Shown: positions 44,430 through 54,589, counted from the first letter of the stretch. The stretch: DNA of 64,000 bases from Sphingobium sp. C100 (GCF_000508185.1 NZ_AYOY01000035.1:1-64000); one strand, 5' to 3'. Numbers and translations: made by a program. The notes: generated by a model not told the origin, from the letters alone.

Positions 44430-47400
44430 TCGCCCATCTCATCCGCTGGTCGGTCAGGAACCGCTTCTTCGTTCTGATCGGCGTACTGGCGCTCATTGGC
44501 GTGGGCGTCTGGGCGGTGCGATCGACCGCGATCGACGCGCTCCCCGATCTCTCCGACACGCAGGTCATCATCCGCACCAGCTACCCCGGCCAAGCGCCGC
44601 AGATCGTCGAGAACCAGGTCACCTATCCGCTGACCACGACCATGTTGTCGGTGCCCGGCGCCAAGACGGTGCGTGGCTATTCCTTCTTCGGCGACAGTTT
44701 CGTCTATGTGATCTTCGAGGACGGCACCGACCTCTATTGGGCGCGCAGCCGCGTGCTCGAATATCTCAACCAGGTGCAGGGGCGGCTGCCAGCAAGCGCC
44801 CGCAGCGCGCTCGGACCGGACGCCACCGGGGTTGGCTGGGTCTATGAATATGCGCTGGTCGACCGCACCGGCCGCCACGACCTGTCGCAGCTCCGAGGGA
44901 TTCAGGACTGGTTCCTGCGCTACGAGCTGAAGACGGTGACCGGCGTCGCCGAGGTCGCCAGCATCGGCGGTATGGTCAAGCAGTATCAGGTGCTGCTCGA
45001 TCCGGTGAAGCTGGCCGCTTATGGGATCACCCATCAGCAAGCGGTCCAGGCGATCAGCCAAGCCAATCAGGAAGCGGGCGGCTCGGTGCTGGAGATGGCC
45101 GAGGCCGAATATATGGTTCGCGCCTCGGGCTATCTGAAGACGCTCGACGACTTCCGGGCGATTCCGCTCAGGACCGCCGCCGGTGGCGTGCCGGTCCGGC
45201 TCGGCGATGTCGGCACGATCCAGATCGGCCCCGAGATGCGGCGCGGCATCGCCGAACTGAACGGCGAAGGCGAAGTCGCCGGTGGCGTGGTGATCCTGCG
45301 TTCGGGCAAGAATGCGCGCGAAACGATCGCGGCGGTCAAGGACAAGCTCGCCGACCTGAAAAAGAGTCTGCCACCCGGTGTCGAGGTGGTCACGGTCTAT
45401 GATCGTTCGCAGCTCATTGATCGCGCAGTCGAGAATCTCACCCACAAGCTGGTCGAAGAGTTCATCGTCGTCGCCATCGTCTGCGGCCTGTTCCTCTGGC
45501 ACGTCCGTTCAGCGCTGGTCGCGATCCTCACTCTTCCGCTGGGGGTGCTGGCGGCGTTCGTCGTGATGCGCTTCCAGGGGGTGAATGCCAACATCATGTC
45601 CTTGGGCGGCATCGCCATCGCGATCGGCGCGATGGTCGATGCGGCCGTCGTCATGATCGAGAATGCCCACAAGAAGATCGAGCACTGGGAACAGGATCAT
45701 CCGGGCAAGCATCTCGAGGGCGAGATGCGCTGGATTGTCACCACCGAAGCCGCCGCAGAGGTTGGCCCCGCCCTGTTCTTCAGCCTGCTGATCATCACGC
45801 TCTCCTTCATTCCGGTGTTTACACTCGAAGGACAGGAAGGGCGGCTGTTCGCGCCGCTCGCTTTCACCAAGACCTACGCGATGGCGTCGGCGGCGATCCT
45901 ATCGGTGACCTTGGTGCCGATCCTGATGGGTCTGCTGATCCGGGGGAAGATCCCGCCCGAGCAGTCCAACCCGGTCAACCGCTGGCTCACCAACCTCTAC
46001 CGGCCCGCGATCGACTGGACGATGCGGCGGCCCAAGACAGTGCTCCTGATCGCCGCCTTGGTGTTCGCGACCACGGCCTGGCCGCTCACCCGCCTCGGCG
46101 GTGAGTTCATGCCGAATATGGACGAAGGCGACCTGCTCTACATGCCCTCGGCACTGCCGGGGCTCTCGGCGGCGAAGGCGTCGCAACTGCTCCAGCAGAC
46201 CGACCGGCTCATCAAGACCGTGCCCGAGGTGGAGAGCGTGTTCGGCAAGGCTGGGCGCGCTGAGACCGCCACCGATCCGGCGCCGCTCGAGATGTTCGAG
46301 ACCACCATCCAGTTCAAGCCGCGCGACCAGTGGCGACCGGGCATGACGCCTGACAAGTTGATCGACGAACTTGACCGCACGGTGAAACTCCCCGGCCTCG
46401 CCAATGTCTGGGTTCCGCCAATCCGCAATCGCATCGATATGCTGGCGACCGGCATCAAGAGCCCGATCGGGGTCAAGGTGTCGGGGTCCGATCTCGTCCA
46501 GCTCGACCGTATCGCCCATGACGTCGAGACGGTGGCCAAGACCGTGCCTGGCGTCAGTTCGGCGCTCGCGGAGCGGCTGACCGGTGGGCGCTATGTCGAT
46601 GTCGACATCGATCGCGCTGCCGCCGCCCGGTTCGGGCTCAACATCACCGATGTGCAGGCGATCGTTTCGGGTGCGATCGGGGGCGAGACGATCGGCGAGA
46701 CCGTCGAAGGCCTAGCCCGCTACCCGATCAGCGTGCGCTACCCGCGCGAGGTGCGCGACAGCCTGGAAGGCCTGCGCACGCTGCCGGTCCTGACGCCGTC
46801 GGGGCAGCAGATCACGCTCGGCACGGTCGCGAACATATCGATCGCTGAAGGGCCGCCGATGCTCAAGACCGAAAATGCGCGGCCCTCGACCTGGGTCTAT
46901 GTCGATGTCCGCGGCCGCGATCTCGCTTCGGTCGTCGGCGATCTCCAGCGCGCGGTGGCGAAGCAGGTCAAGCTCTCGCCGGGCGTCAGCATCGCCTATT
47001 CCGGCCAGTTCGAATATCTCGAGCGGGCGGTCGACAAGCTGAAGCTGGTTGTGCCCGCGACGCTGCTGATCATCTTCGTGCTGCTCTATATGATCTTCCG
47101 CCGGTTCGACGAAGCCGCGCTAATCATGGGCACGCTGCCGTTTGCGCTCACAGGTGGCATCTGGATTCTCTATTTGCTAGGTTTCAACCAGTCGGTTGCG
47201 ACCGGCGTCGGGTTCATCGCGCTCGCCGGCGTTTCGGCGGAGTTCGGCGTGGTGATGCTGATCTATCTGAAGAACGCGCTTGAGGAGCGGGACGCCCATC
47301 TGAATGCAGCCGAGGTAGAGGCCGCGGTGCGCGAAGGCGCGCTGCTTCGCGTCCGGCCCAAGGCGATGACGGTCGCGGTGATCCTCGCCGGCCTGTTGCC

Positions 47401-47563
47401 GATCCTGCTCGGCTCGGGCGCGGGCTCGGAGGTGATGAGCCGGATCGCCGCCCCGATGATCGGCGGCATGCTCACCGCGCCGCTGCTGTCGATGTTCGTC
47501 CTGCCCGCCGCCTATCTGTTGCTGCGCAAGCCGAAGACCAAGCCCACCCATCAACCCGTTTAA
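44426..47563 (+). CDS. cusA: Copper/silver RND efflux pump CusA
   Basis: A 1045-residue HME-RND inner-membrane pump with 12 expected membrane segments. TM4 reads [19 protein letters not shown], the Cu/Ag-class motif, in contrast to DFGLIVDGA in CzcA at 56239. The periplasmic Met cluster is kept: [16 protein letters not shown] and NRIDMLATG correspond to E. coli CusA Met573, Met623 and Met672. The start is GTG in a GTGA overlap with cusB. It uses proton flow to expel Cu(I)/Ag(I) from the periplasm or cytosol through CusC. Confidence 0.97.
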   Translation: MIAHLIRWSVRNRFFVLIGVLALIGVGVWAVRSTAIDALPDLSDTQVIIRTSYPGQAPQIVENQVTYPLTTTMLSVPGAKTVRGYSFFGDSFVYVIFEDGTDLYWARSRVLEYLNQVQGRLPASARSALGPDATGVGWVYEYALVDRTGRHDLSQLRGIQDWFLRYELKTVTGVAEVASIGGMVKQYQVLLDPVKLAAYGITHQQAVQAISQANQEAGGSVLEMAEAEYMVRASGYLKTLDDFRAIPLRTAAGGVPVRLGDVGTIQIGPEMRRGIAELNGEGEVAGGVVILRSGKNARETIAAVKDKLADLKKSLPPGVEVVTVYDRSQLIDRAVENLTHKLVEEFIVVAIVCGLFLWHVRSALVAILTLPLGVLAAFVVMRFQGVNANIMSLGGIAIAIGAMVDAAVVMIENAHKKIEHWEQDHPGKHLEGEMRWIVTTEAAAEVGPALFFSLLIITLSFIPVFTLEGQEGRLFAPLAFTKTYAMASAAILSVTLVPILMGLLIRGKIPPEQSNPVNRWLTNLYRPAIDWTMRRPKTVLLIAALVFATTAWPLTRLGGEFMPNMDEGDLLYMPSALPGLSAAKASQLLQQTDRLIKTVPEVESVFGKAGRAETATDPAPLEMFETTIQFKPRDQWRPGMTPDKLIDELDRTVKLPGLANVWVPPIRNRIDMLATGIKSPIGVKVSGSDLVQLDRIAHDVETVAKTVPGVSSALAERLTGGRYVDVDIDRAAAARFGLNITDVQAIVSGAIGGETIGETVEGLARYPISVRYPREVRDSLEGLRTLPVLTPSGQQITLGTVANISIAEGPPMLKTENARPSTWVYVDVRGRDLASVVGDLQRAVAKQVKLSPGVSIAYSGQFEYLERAVDKLKLVVPATLLIIFVLLYMIFRRFDEAALIMGTLPFALTGGIWILYLLGFNQSVATGVGFIALAGVSAEFGVVMLIYLKNALEERDAHLNAAEVEAAVREGALLRVRPKAMTVAVILAGLLPILLGSGAGSEVMSRIAAPMIGGMLTAPLLSMFVLPAAYLLLRKPKTKPTHQPV

Positions 47564-47580
47564 CCTACAAGGAGAAGACT

Positions 47581-47973
47581 ATGAACTATGCACGACTGAC
47601 CATTGCCCTCGGCCTCGCCGCCCTGACTGCCGCCTGCGGCAAGAAGGCGGAGACGCCCGTTGTGGCCGAGACCAACCAAGCGACGCCTGCCCCAGCAATG
47701 GGCGGCGACATGGGCAACATGGCGATGGCGCCCGCGGCGAACGCTTCGATCAAGGCCAAGGGCCAGGGCACGATCACCGCGATCGACAAGGCCGCCGGTA
47801 CGATCACGCTCGACCATGGCCCGATCCCCGAAGCCAAATGGCCGGCGATGACGATGGCGTTCAAGGCAGCGCCCGCGATCACCGATGCGGCCAAGATCGG
47901 TGACAAGGTCGATTTCGACCTTATGTTGACGGGTAACGCGGGCGAGGTGACCGCAATGCACAAGCAGCCCTGA
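47581..47973 (+). CDS. cusF: CusF-like periplasmic copper chaperone (lipoprotein)
   Basis: A 130-residue predicted lipoprotein with lipobox LTAAC and a Met-rich linker (MGGDMGNMAMAP). The CusF domain (about 60-130) has the LDHGPIPEAKWPAMTMAF stretch with the His, Trp, and two Met residues that bind Cu(I) or Ag(I). It lies 17 bp behind cusA and has an AAGGAGA site. It delivers metal to the CusCBA pump; the CusB protein here also carries a fused CusF domain, so the system has two such domains. A GC-rich hairpin follows. Confidence 0.94.
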   Translation: MNYARLTIALGLAALTAACGKKAETPVVAETNQATPAPAMGGDMGNMAMAPAANASIKAKGQGTITAIDKAAGTITLDHGPIPEAKWPAMTMAFKAAPAITDAAKIGDKVDFDLMLTGNAGEVTAMHKQP

Positions 47974-47983
47974 CCAGGTTAGA

Positions 47984-48007
47984 TGGCGCCGGCCTGCTCC
48001 GGCGCCA
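47984..48007 (+). terminator. Hairpin terminator behind cusF
   Basis: TGGCGCCGG pairs with CCGGCGCCA around a CCTGCT loop, 11 bp after the cusF stop. It has a strong stem but no T-run, and marks the end of the cusCBAF operon. Confidence 0.65.
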
Positions 48008-48071
48008 CAGCCTGCTCGACTCTTTGTGCCTACGATCTCTATAGAAGTCTGACGTCACTATAGGGTCGCAA

Positions 48072-48487
48072 ATGATGTCGCCAGGATCGCTCAGCATCGG
48101 CAAACTTGCTGCCGCAACGGGAACGAAGGTCGAGACGATCCGCTATTAGGAGAGCGCGGGCCTGCTTTCCGCGCCAGAGCGGACCAAGAACAATTATCGT
48201 GCCTACTCCTCGCAGCACCTCGCGCGACTCAGCTTCATCCGGCGCGCGCGGGCGCTGGGTTTTTCGCTCGATCAGGTTCAGGCGCTGCTCGGCCTGTCGG
48301 ATCAGAAGGACATATCCTGCTCGGCGGTGGATTTGATCGCGCGCGAACATCTCGCGGAGATTGATCACAAGCTCAAAGATCTGACAACGCTGCGGTCCGA
48401 GCTCAGCAGCCTCATCGTTCAGTGCGGCACGGCAAAATCTCCGAATGCCGCATTATCGAGACCCTGGCACATGAGGGCGAGCGCTAG
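48072..48487 (+). pseudogene. MerR-family regulator inactivated by nonsense and frameshift
   Basis: A near-complete MerR gene: LSIGKLAAATGTKVETIRY, then TAG at 48147-48149 where the second Tyr of IRYYE should be, followed by ESAGLLSAPERTKNNYRAYS, LSFIRRARALGFSLDQVQALL and a Zn/Pb-type region with ISC and IVQCG. Near 48425 a one-base loss (GGC CAC to GGCAC) shifts frame; the corrected frame continues HGKISECRIIETLAHEGER to TAG at 48485-48487. A single substitution plus a one-base deletion suggests recent inactivation. It follows cusF on the same strand and precedes the intact operator at 48538. Confidence 0.88.
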
Positions 48488-48537
48488 AAGTGAGGCCCAA
48501 GCGCTGAGCCGCTATTGCAAATAATTCGCAAAACCGC

Positions 48538-48568
48538 TTGACCCTCTAGCTGCTAGAGGGTTTATGAG
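48538..48568 (+). promoter_or_regulatory. MerR-type promoter/operator (PbrR/CadR-like)
   Basis: TTGACC (48538-48543), a 19-bp spacer with the perfect dyad CTCTAG-CTG-CTAGAG, and TATGAG (48563-48568) as a -10. The same layout is known from the PbrR promoter of Cupriavidus. It points at the broken FTR1 gene and shares CTTGACCCTCTAG with the site at 63541. Confidence 0.8.
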
Positions 48569-48574
48569 GCGGAG

Positions 48575-48890
48575 ATGTTCCGTCGAGAACTTGGCGAATC
48601 TCGCCGTTCCAGCCCTGCCTTCATGCGCGCGCCGATAACATCGATCCGGCGCGCCATCGCCATTCTGGCAGCATTTCTCTGCCTCGCCGGGATCGGCGGC
48701 GTGGCCCAGGCCGATACCGCCGACGTACAGACCGCATGGCGGCTGCTCGATTATATGGTCGATTATGGCGGTGCCGTCAGTGGCGGCCGGATCAAGAGTG
48801 CCTCGGAAATATGCCGAGATGACCGAATTCGCGGCTTCGGTATCCGCCCGCCTTATGGCCCTGCCACCCACGCCCGCGCGCGGACAGCTG
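48575..48890 (+). pseudogene. FTR1-family iron permease remnant
   Basis: The first reading frame encodes a signal-type N-terminus (RRAIAILAAFLCLAGIGG) and ADVQTAWRLLDYMVDYGGAVSGG, the periplasmic start of FTR1/EfeU-like permeases. At 48807-48809 an extra A (GAA-A-TAT) moves the reading to the next frame, which continues YAEMTEFAASVSARLMALPPTP, the expected family sequence. After about 48890 homology ends: the permease core with its REXXE motifs is missing. This is a 5' fragment of an iron or lead permease gene, left behind a MerR-type promoter. Confidence 0.75.
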
Positions 48891-48949
48891 GTCAGTGTCA
48901 CGCCTTTGGCAATTTCGACGCAACCGCCGCGAGATACTGACTTTCATAA

Positions 48950-49154
48950 AGTCCGCCGAGATCGTTGCTGATGCGTTGTTGGTCTCAAGCTCCAGCTTGA
49001 CGCCCTCGGATAGCACGGTCGAAGCGTTGATCTCAATCCACAGTTGCTCGTCCTGCTTCTAAGCAAACGCTGGCATGGCCAAGAAGCTGATTGCGAGGGC
49101 GCCGGTAAACGGCAACAGCACATATCTACGAAAATCGGTATCCTTAAAGATCAT
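48950..49154 (-). pseudogene. DUF2490-like protein remnant with in-frame stop
   Basis: From ATG at 49154 the minus strand encodes a signal peptide (VLLPFTGALAISFLAMPAFA), then TAG at 49061-49059, then in the same frame KQDEQLWIEINASTVLSEG and VKLELETN. The DEQLW start of a mature beta-barrel domain resembles DUF2490 outer-membrane proteins. Similarity stops near 48985, so it is both interrupted and truncated. It faces the FTR1 remnant, and the two break off close together. Confidence 0.6.
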
Positions 49155-49243
49155 GGTTGATGTCTCTTCGGCGCGCCTCCGATCAAGCATCTTCCCATAG
49201 ACGAAGTGGGGTCGTCACATAGAGCTTTACGTGATTGCTTTCG

Positions 49244-50515
49244 TTACAGAATGTGCCTTGGATCGGTTGCCGCGGTCCGAACGTCACGAATTATCATGCG
49301 GCTATGCGGGAGCGCAGGCAAACGGGACCAAGCGATGCCGAGGTCCTGCTCGGGCACGTCATAGATGATTTTCGCCGACAGGAACCGGACTGCGACCTTC
49401 ATCAGCTCGGTCGTGACCGGCTCGCCCGGGCAGCGGTGGTGAATGCGCACTTCGCCGCCGCCCTGGGGGATGAAGCCGAAAGCGCCGCCATCCTCGTCTT
49501 GGAAGCGTTCCGGACGGAACTCGTGCGGCTCCGACCAGGTGCGCGCATCGCGATCCGTACCGAAGAGGTCGAGCATCGCGCGCCGCCCCTTCGGGAAGTG
49601 CATGCCTCGCCACGTGAACGCGGCGCGTACGCGTGCCGCCACGGCCGGGAAAAAGGGGTAGAAGCGCCGCACCTCTTGAACAAACGCATCCAGGTCGGTG
49701 TCATCGCCGGCGCGGAAGCGTACCCTCAACTCGGGGTGCAGGTGAAGCGCGTGCGCGGCGAAGGTGATGAAGACCGCCACCGCGACGGTGGGCCGCAGCA
49801 CGTTCAGGAGTTCGACCGCCGCGATGCGAGGCGGCAAGGGTTGCCCTCGAAGATCGCGGTGCGCGGCTATCTCGCCGAGGGCGGACCCTAGCGGCGTCTC
49901 GATGCGGCCGCCGCGGGCGTCGCGGATGAGTCTAGACAACCAGCGCTCGGCGCGGCGGCGGGCGAGGCGCGAGCGCAGATGCCGAGGGCCGATGCTCGCC
50001 GCGGCATCGAACATGGCCACAAGCTGCCGGGTTCGACGACGCACTTCGGTTTCGGCGAGCGGCACGCCCGCCCAGGCGCACACGGCGCGCGTGAGGGGCT
50101 CGTGGAGCGCATCGTAAAGCACGATCCCGCTCCTGGAGCGCCATCGGGTCGCGGCGACAGCAAGCTCCTCGCCGAACCGAGCGCCGAGCGCTGCCACCCG
50201 GTCCTGCGTCATCAGCGATACGAACAAGGCTTTGCGGTGGCGGTGTTCCTCGTCGTCGAGTCCCTGAACGCCGCCTTTGCCTAGCAGCGTCGCCCGGACC
50301 GGCTCGGGCATCGCGCCCTGACGCTCGAACCGCGCCTCGTCGTAGAAAAGCGCAGCGGCATCGGGGCCGCTCATGCAGATGGTCGGCCGCAACAGAAGAC
50401 GGGTCCGGAAAGCGTCGGCCCCGAACCGGCGACACCGTGTCGCGATGTAGCGGTAAGGATCGCGCAGCAGCTGAGCTGTGGCGTCGAGGGTCGGTTCCTG
50501 GGGCATCTTCGTCAT
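49244..50515 (-). CDS. CYP152-family cytochrome P450 (fatty-acid peroxygenase)
   Basis: A 423-residue soluble P450 related to Sphingomonas P450SPalpha and Bacillus P450BSbeta. The heme ligand Cys lies in EVRIHHRCPGEPV. The I-helix reads LNVLRPTVAVAVF, with Arg-Pro in place of the usual acid-alcohol pair, as in H2O2-using CYP152 enzymes where the substrate carboxylate assists catalysis. The K-helix region EVRRFYPFFPAVAARV and the meander (EFRPERF) are present. It should hydroxylate or decarboxylate long-chain fatty acids with H2O2, needing no reductase. None is adjacent. It is divergent from the CDF gene. Confidence 0.92.
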   Translation of the reverse strand: MTKMPQEPTLDATAQLLRDPYRYIATRCRRFGADAFRTRLLLRPTICMSGPDAAALFYDEARFERQGAMPEPVRATLLGKGGVQGLDDEEHRHRKALFVSLMTQDRVAALGARFGEELAVAATRWRSRSGIVLYDALHEPLTRAVCAWAGVPLAETEVRRRTRQLVAMFDAAASIGPRHLRSRLARRRAERWLSRLIRDARGGRIETPLGSALGEIAAHRDLRGQPLPPRIAAVELLNVLRPTVAVAVFITFAAHALHLHPELRVRFRAGDDTDLDAFVQEVRRFYPFFPAVAARVRAAFTWRGMHFPKGRRAMLDLFGTDRDARTWSEPHEFRPERFQDEDGGAFGFIPQGGGEVRIHHRCPGEPVTTELMKVAVRFLSAKIIYDVPEQDLGIAWSRLPALPHSRMIIRDVRTAATDPRHIL

Positions 50516-50700
50516 ACTTGTCTCCCCGCGGTCCGGGCGTCACGATGTGTGGTTCATCGGTTGTCGGAAAGTAAAATCACTAATCTTGCAACCACCGCCA
50601 CATATGCCAAGTTGAAAGCCGGCGAAAGGATCGACTGAAAGCTTGACCGCACCTGAATAAAGAGGACAGACGGAACGATGGCGCTCGAAGAATTTATCGG

Positions 50701-51309
50701 ATGATTGCCGCTACCGATCGTCAAGCACCGGACGCGCGACGCACGCTCTGGATCGTGCTGCTGCTGAACGTCGCCATCGCGGCGGGCTTCTTTGCCACCG
50801 GGCTGTTCGCCGACTCCAGCGCCCTAATCGCCAACGGCGTCGACAACCTGTCGGACACGGCCGTGTACGCGCTGAGTCTGATCGCGCTGAGCCACGGGCA
50901 GACCTGGAAGACGCGGGCCGCGACCGCGTCCGGCATCATGCTGCTGCTCTTCGCCGTTGGCATCCTGATCGACGTTGGCCGTCGCTACATCCAAGGTAGC
51001 GAGCCGATCGGGCCGACGATGATGGTGATGTCGGCAATCGCCGGCGTCGTGAACTACATCTGTCTGCGGCTGCTTCAGCGGCTGAAGCAGAAGGACGTGA
51101 ACCTTCGCGCCGCTACCACCTTCAGCTTCAACGACTTCATCTCCAACGGCGGCATCCTGATCGCCGGGATGCTGGTGCTGTGGCTGGGAAGCAACTGGCC
51201 CGACCTACTGGTCGGGCTCGCAACCGCCGTCATCGCCATCAAAGGCGGCATCGAGATCCTGCGCGACGCGCGTGCTGAAACCAAGAGCGACGAGGGCCAG
51301 GCATCATGA
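50701..51309 (+). CDS. Small CDF-type cation transporter
   Basis: A 202-residue membrane protein resembling the transmembrane part of cation diffusion facilitators. It has about six hydrophobic segments, SALIANGVDNLSDTAVYALSL in the TM2 metal-site position and FSFNDFISNGG in the TM5 position. The C-terminal metal-binding cytoplasmic domain is absent, so it is shorter than classical CDFs (about 300 residues). It probably exports Zn, Cd or Co; this cannot be confirmed here. The ATG at 50701 lacks a strong ribosome site. Confidence 0.85.
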   Translation: MIAATDRQAPDARRTLWIVLLLNVAIAAGFFATGLFADSSALIANGVDNLSDTAVYALSLIALSHGQTWKTRAATASGIMLLLFAVGILIDVGRRYIQGSEPIGPTMMVMSAIAGVVNYICLRLLQRLKQKDVNLRAATTFSFNDFISNGGILIAGMLVLWLGSNWPDLLVGLATAVIAIKGGIEILRDARAETKSDEGQAS

Positions 51310-51465
51310 CCGGCTCTGTTGCGTAGATCGGTGTAGGCGCGTCAGGTGGTCAGATAGCGGCATGCCCAAGAGCGATGCGCCGGGCCTCCAATCCGTTCAA
51401 CCGCAGCCGCTCGACTGGATACCCTGGCGGGCTCCTTCGTTCTGGCCAGGGAAGGAGATTTTTGC

Positions 51466-51837
51466 ATGGCTGACAACAACGTAGAGACGGACGAAACGGA
51501 TCGTCTGATCGCCTCCAATAAGGTCGAGGGTACCGCAGTCTATGATCGCGAGGGCAACAAGCTCGGCTCGGTTTACAACTTCATGGTCGATAAGCGGTCG
51601 GGCAAGGCGGAATATGCCGTGATGTCGTTCGGGGGGTTCCTGGGCATGGGCGACGACTATCACCCGCTCCCGTGGGATCAGCTCACCTACGATACCGACA
51701 AGGGCGGCTATGTCGTCAACTTGACCAAGGAACAGCTCGAAGGCGGGCCGCGCTATAGCGGCGGAAATGAGCCGACGTTCGATCGCGCCTACGGCCAACA
51801 GGTCTATGGCTACTACGGGTCGAGCTACAACTACTGA
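51466..51837 (+). CDS. PRC-barrel domain protein
   Basis: A 123-residue soluble protein with a PRC-barrel domain (about 12-85): NKVEGTAVYDREGNKLGSV, YNFMVDKRSGKAEYAVMSFG, DDYHPLPWDQL. The C-terminus is Tyr/Gly-rich (VYGYYGSSYNY). Such small PRC-barrel proteins are common in alphaproteobacteria and are often stress-linked, with unknown partners. A GAAGGAG site lies 8 bp upstream of the ATG. The stop runs directly into a broken regulator fragment. Confidence 0.92.
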   Translation: MADNNVETDETDRLIASNKVEGTAVYDREGNKLGSVYNFMVDKRSGKAEYAVMSFGGFLGMGDDYHPLPWDQLTYDTDKGGYVVNLTKEQLEGGPRYSGGNEPTFDRAYGQQVYGYYGSSYNY

Positions 51838-51838
51838 G

Positions 51839-52150
51839 CTGGCTGGGCGGCGGGCTATCGCCGACGCGCTCGGCCTGACTTCTGTGCATATCAATCGGAC
51901 GCTGCAATCGCTGCGTTCGGTGGATCTCGTCACGGTATGCAGTCGCCGGCTGCGCCATCGTTTTCGCAACATCGTCGAGGTCACGCAATGGCTCGTCAGC
52001 CAGACGTTGCGGACCGGCGCGCCGATCGAGGATGCGCGGGATCGGCTGACGAAGCGGCTGGCCGCGATGGGTGCGGCGGTCGATCTACTGCTGGGCGCGG
52101 AGTGGCAGCAGAGCTCGTTGGACGCGATCGTGCGTGCCAGACTCTGCTTC
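51839..52150 (+). pseudogene. Mosaic remnant: Crp/Fnr HTH fragment joined to HWE histidine kinase fragment
   Basis: One open frame directly after the PRC-barrel stop joins two unrelated pieces. First comes LAGRRAIADALGLTSVHINR and TLQSLRSVDLVTV, the HTH and end of a Crp/Fnr regulator (about 51839-51943). Then comes RRLRHRFRNIVEVTQWLVSQ and RDRLTKRLAAMGAAVDLLLGAEWQ, the H-box and helices of an HWE-type histidine kinase (about 51944-52144). No start codon, sensor or ATPase domain remains. After about 52150 similarity stops. It is best read as two gene fragments fused by deletion. Confidence 0.65.
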
Positions 52151-52339
52151 ACCTGCATCGCTCCGGAGCTTGGCTCTGGCCGTATCAACAAACAGCATTT
52201 GCCGCACGCCACCGTCTGCGCCTGCACTACCGCTCGGCGAATCCGGACTTCCCTTTCGGCGGCCACGAATGACGCCCCCGCCGCATTTCCGAAGTTGCTG
52301 CATGGACGGACTCGACCATCCGACCGATGGGATCGAATT

Positions 52340-54496
52340 TTATCGAGCGATTGATCGGCTCTCCGTGGATATTGCCGGAGGAGTCTCGGTAGGAGGACGC
52401 TGCTCGGTTGCGCCGAGGTTGTCGGGAACATTGTTGCGCATTTCGTCGATCCACACTTGACCGCTGGCGTCAGATGGCGCGCGCCAATCGCCTCGTGGAG
52501 AGAGCGAGCCGCCCGTGGTGACCTTGGGTCCGTTCGGCAGCGCGGATCGCTTGAATTGGTTGGCAAAGAAGCGGTGCAGGAACAGGTCAAACCAGTCGCG
52601 AATGGCGGCTATGCCGTAAGCGCGCTTCTGCTCCTCAGGAAAACCTGGCGGCCAATTGCCTGCAGCGGCATCCTGCCACGCGTGCAGCGCTAAAAATGCG
52701 ATTTTGGAGGGCCGAAGGCCGAAGCGGGTCAAATAATAAATCCAGAAGTCATGGAGCTCGTAAGGACCGATCTTGCTTTCCGTGCTCTGCGATTGGCCCT
52801 CGGACGCCTGCGGAATGAGTTCGGGCGATATCGTCGTCCCGAGTACGTCGCGCAGGACGTCGGTCACTTCGGCGTCAAACATCTGGTTAGAAGCCGCCCA
52901 TCGGATCAGGTGCTGGATGAGGGTTTTCGGGAGCGACCCGTTCACGTTGTAATGGCTCATCTGGTCGCCGACGCCGTAGGTACACCAGCCGAGCGCGAGT
53001 TCCGACATGTTGCCGGTGCCAAGAACCAAGCCGTGCCGCTGGTTGGCGGCCCTGAATAGAAGGTCGGTCCGGATTCCTGCCTGCACGTTCTCGAACGTCG
53101 TGTCGTAGACCGGTTCCCCGGTCGCGAACGGATGCCGCAGATCTCGCAGCATCTGCTCAGCAAGCGGCTTGATGTCGATCTCCTCGGCTGTCACACCGAG
53201 CCCGTTCATCAGCGCGTGCGCGTTGGACTTGGTCCTGTCGCTGGTGGCGAAGCCGGGCATCGTGAAGCCGAGGATGTCGGTTCGCGGACGGCCGAGAAGG
53301 TCAAATGCCTTTGCCGCGACAATCAAGGCGTGGGTCGAATCCAACCCGCCGGACACGCCGATGCAGATCTTGGCTATACCGGTCGCCTCAAGCCGCTTGG
53401 CGAGCCCGGTTACCTGAATGTTGAACGCCTCGTAGCAGTCTTGGTCGAGGCGCGCCGGGTCGTTGGGCACGAAGGGAAAGCGATCAATACATCGCCGCAG
53501 ACCGAGGTTGCCTGTCGGCGGGTCGAGACGGAAGGTCACGCGACGGAAGCGCCGGTCCGGCATGCCGTTGGCGATCGCGGCCTCGTTGAAAGTGCCGGTT
53601 CGCATGCGCTCCAATTGCAGCCGCTCGATGTCGATGTCGGCGACGACCATCTGCGGCTCAGTGCTGAAACGCTCCGTCTCTGCGACCTCGGCGCCGAGTT
53701 CGTATATGCACGCCTGTCCATCCCAGGCGAGGTCGGTCGTCGACTCTCCGTAACCCGCCGCGGAGTAGATGTAGGCGGCCCAGCAACGCCCGGATTGAAC
53801 TTCGCAGAGACGCCGCCGCGTATCCGCTTTTCCGATCACGATGTTGCTGGCAGAGAGATTTGTCAGGATCAGTGCGCCGGCGAGCGCGGCGAAGTCGCTC
53901 GGCGGGGCAGGCGCCCAGACGTCTTCGCATATCTCGGCGTGAAAAATCAGGCCGTCGACATCCTCCGCTTTGAACAAGAGGTCCATTCCGAAAGGAACTG
54001 CCTCGTCTCCGATGGTGATCTCGCCGCGCACGTCCCGCCCGGAGGCGAACCACCGCTTCTCATAGAACTCACGATAGTTGGGCAAATGCCCCTTCGGCAC
54101 GACGCCAAGGATCCGCCCTCGATGGATTGCGACAGCGCAATTGTAGAGACGCCCTTCACGGCGTAGCGGCGCACCGACCAATAGGACCGGGTGAAGATCA
54201 CGACTTTCGGCCACCAGCTCTAGGAGTCGTCGCTCGACTTCGTCGAGCAGCGCGCGTTGAAGGAGGAGGTCGTCAATGGAATAACCTGATAGCCCGAGTT
54301 CCGGAAAGACCATCAACGCGACGCCTTCATCGCTCCCGTTTCGGGCGAGCCTCAGCGTCTCCTCAAGGTTAAACGCCGGCTCCGCAATCCGGCAGAGCGG
54401 ACGACAGGCGGCTACCCGTACGAAGCCCTGCCGGTAGATTGACAGGAAGTCGGCTGCCGCCGGAGGGGCTTTCGTTGTAGTTCCTGTGTCGGGCAT
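52340..54496 (-). CDS. nadE: Glutamine-dependent NAD+ synthetase
   Basis: A 718-residue two-domain enzyme. The N-terminal nitrilase-type glutaminase has Glu in [15 protein letters not shown], Lys in [16 protein letters not shown] and Cys in [11 protein letters not shown]. The C-terminal synthetase has [10 protein letters not shown] (ATP pyrophosphatase motif), [12 protein letters not shown] and [18 protein letters not shown]. It makes NAD+ from deamido-NAD+, ATP and glutamine in the cytosol. The start at 54496 matches the family; the upstream in-frame Met at 54538 is less likely. Presence in an accessory region is unusual, and a second copy may exist elsewhere. Confidence 0.96.
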   Translation of the reverse strand: MPDTGTTTKAPPAAADFLSIYRQGFVRVAACRPLCRIAEPAFNLEETLRLARNGSDEGVALMVFPELGLSGYSIDDLLLQRALLDEVERRLLELVAESRDLHPVLLVGAPLRREGRLYNCAVAIHRGRILGVVPKGHLPNYREFYEKRWFASGRDVRGEITIGDEAVPFGMDLLFKAEDVDGLIFHAEICEDVWAPAPPSDFAALAGALILTNLSASNIVIGKADTRRRLCEVQSGRCWAAYIYSAAGYGESTTDLAWDGQACIYELGAEVAETERFSTEPQMVVADIDIERLQLERMRTGTFNEAAIANGMPDRRFRRVTFRLDPPTGNLGLRRCIDRFPFVPNDPARLDQDCYEAFNIQVTGLAKRLEATGIAKICIGVSGGLDSTHALIVAAKAFDLLGRPRTDILGFTMPGFATSDRTKSNAHALMNGLGVTAEEIDIKPLAEQMLRDLRHPFATGEPVYDTTFENVQAGIRTDLLFRAANQRHGLVLGTGNMSELALGWCTYGVGDQMSHYNVNGSLPKTLIQHLIRWAASNQMFDAEVTDVLRDVLGTTISPELIPQASEGQSQSTESKIGPYELHDFWIYYLTRFGLRPSKIAFLALHAWQDAAAGNWPPGFPEEQKRAYGIAAIRDWFDLFLHRFFANQFKRSALPNGPKVTTGGSLSPRGDWRAPSDASGQVWIDEMRNNVPDNLGATEQRPPTETPPAISTESRSIAR

Positions 54497-54589
54497 CGTT
54501 TTTCTCCGCTGCGTTGGATCGCGGCTCTGCCCATCCATCGGACGGGGCGCTCGCGATGAGCACGATGACGACGCCTGATGATGACCGCG

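Noticed and set aside
48040-48066. CTATAG repeats upstream of the broken MerR gene as an operator
   Set aside because: CTATAG occurs twice but the -35 and the 19-20 bp spacing of MerR promoters cannot be fitted, so no site was called.
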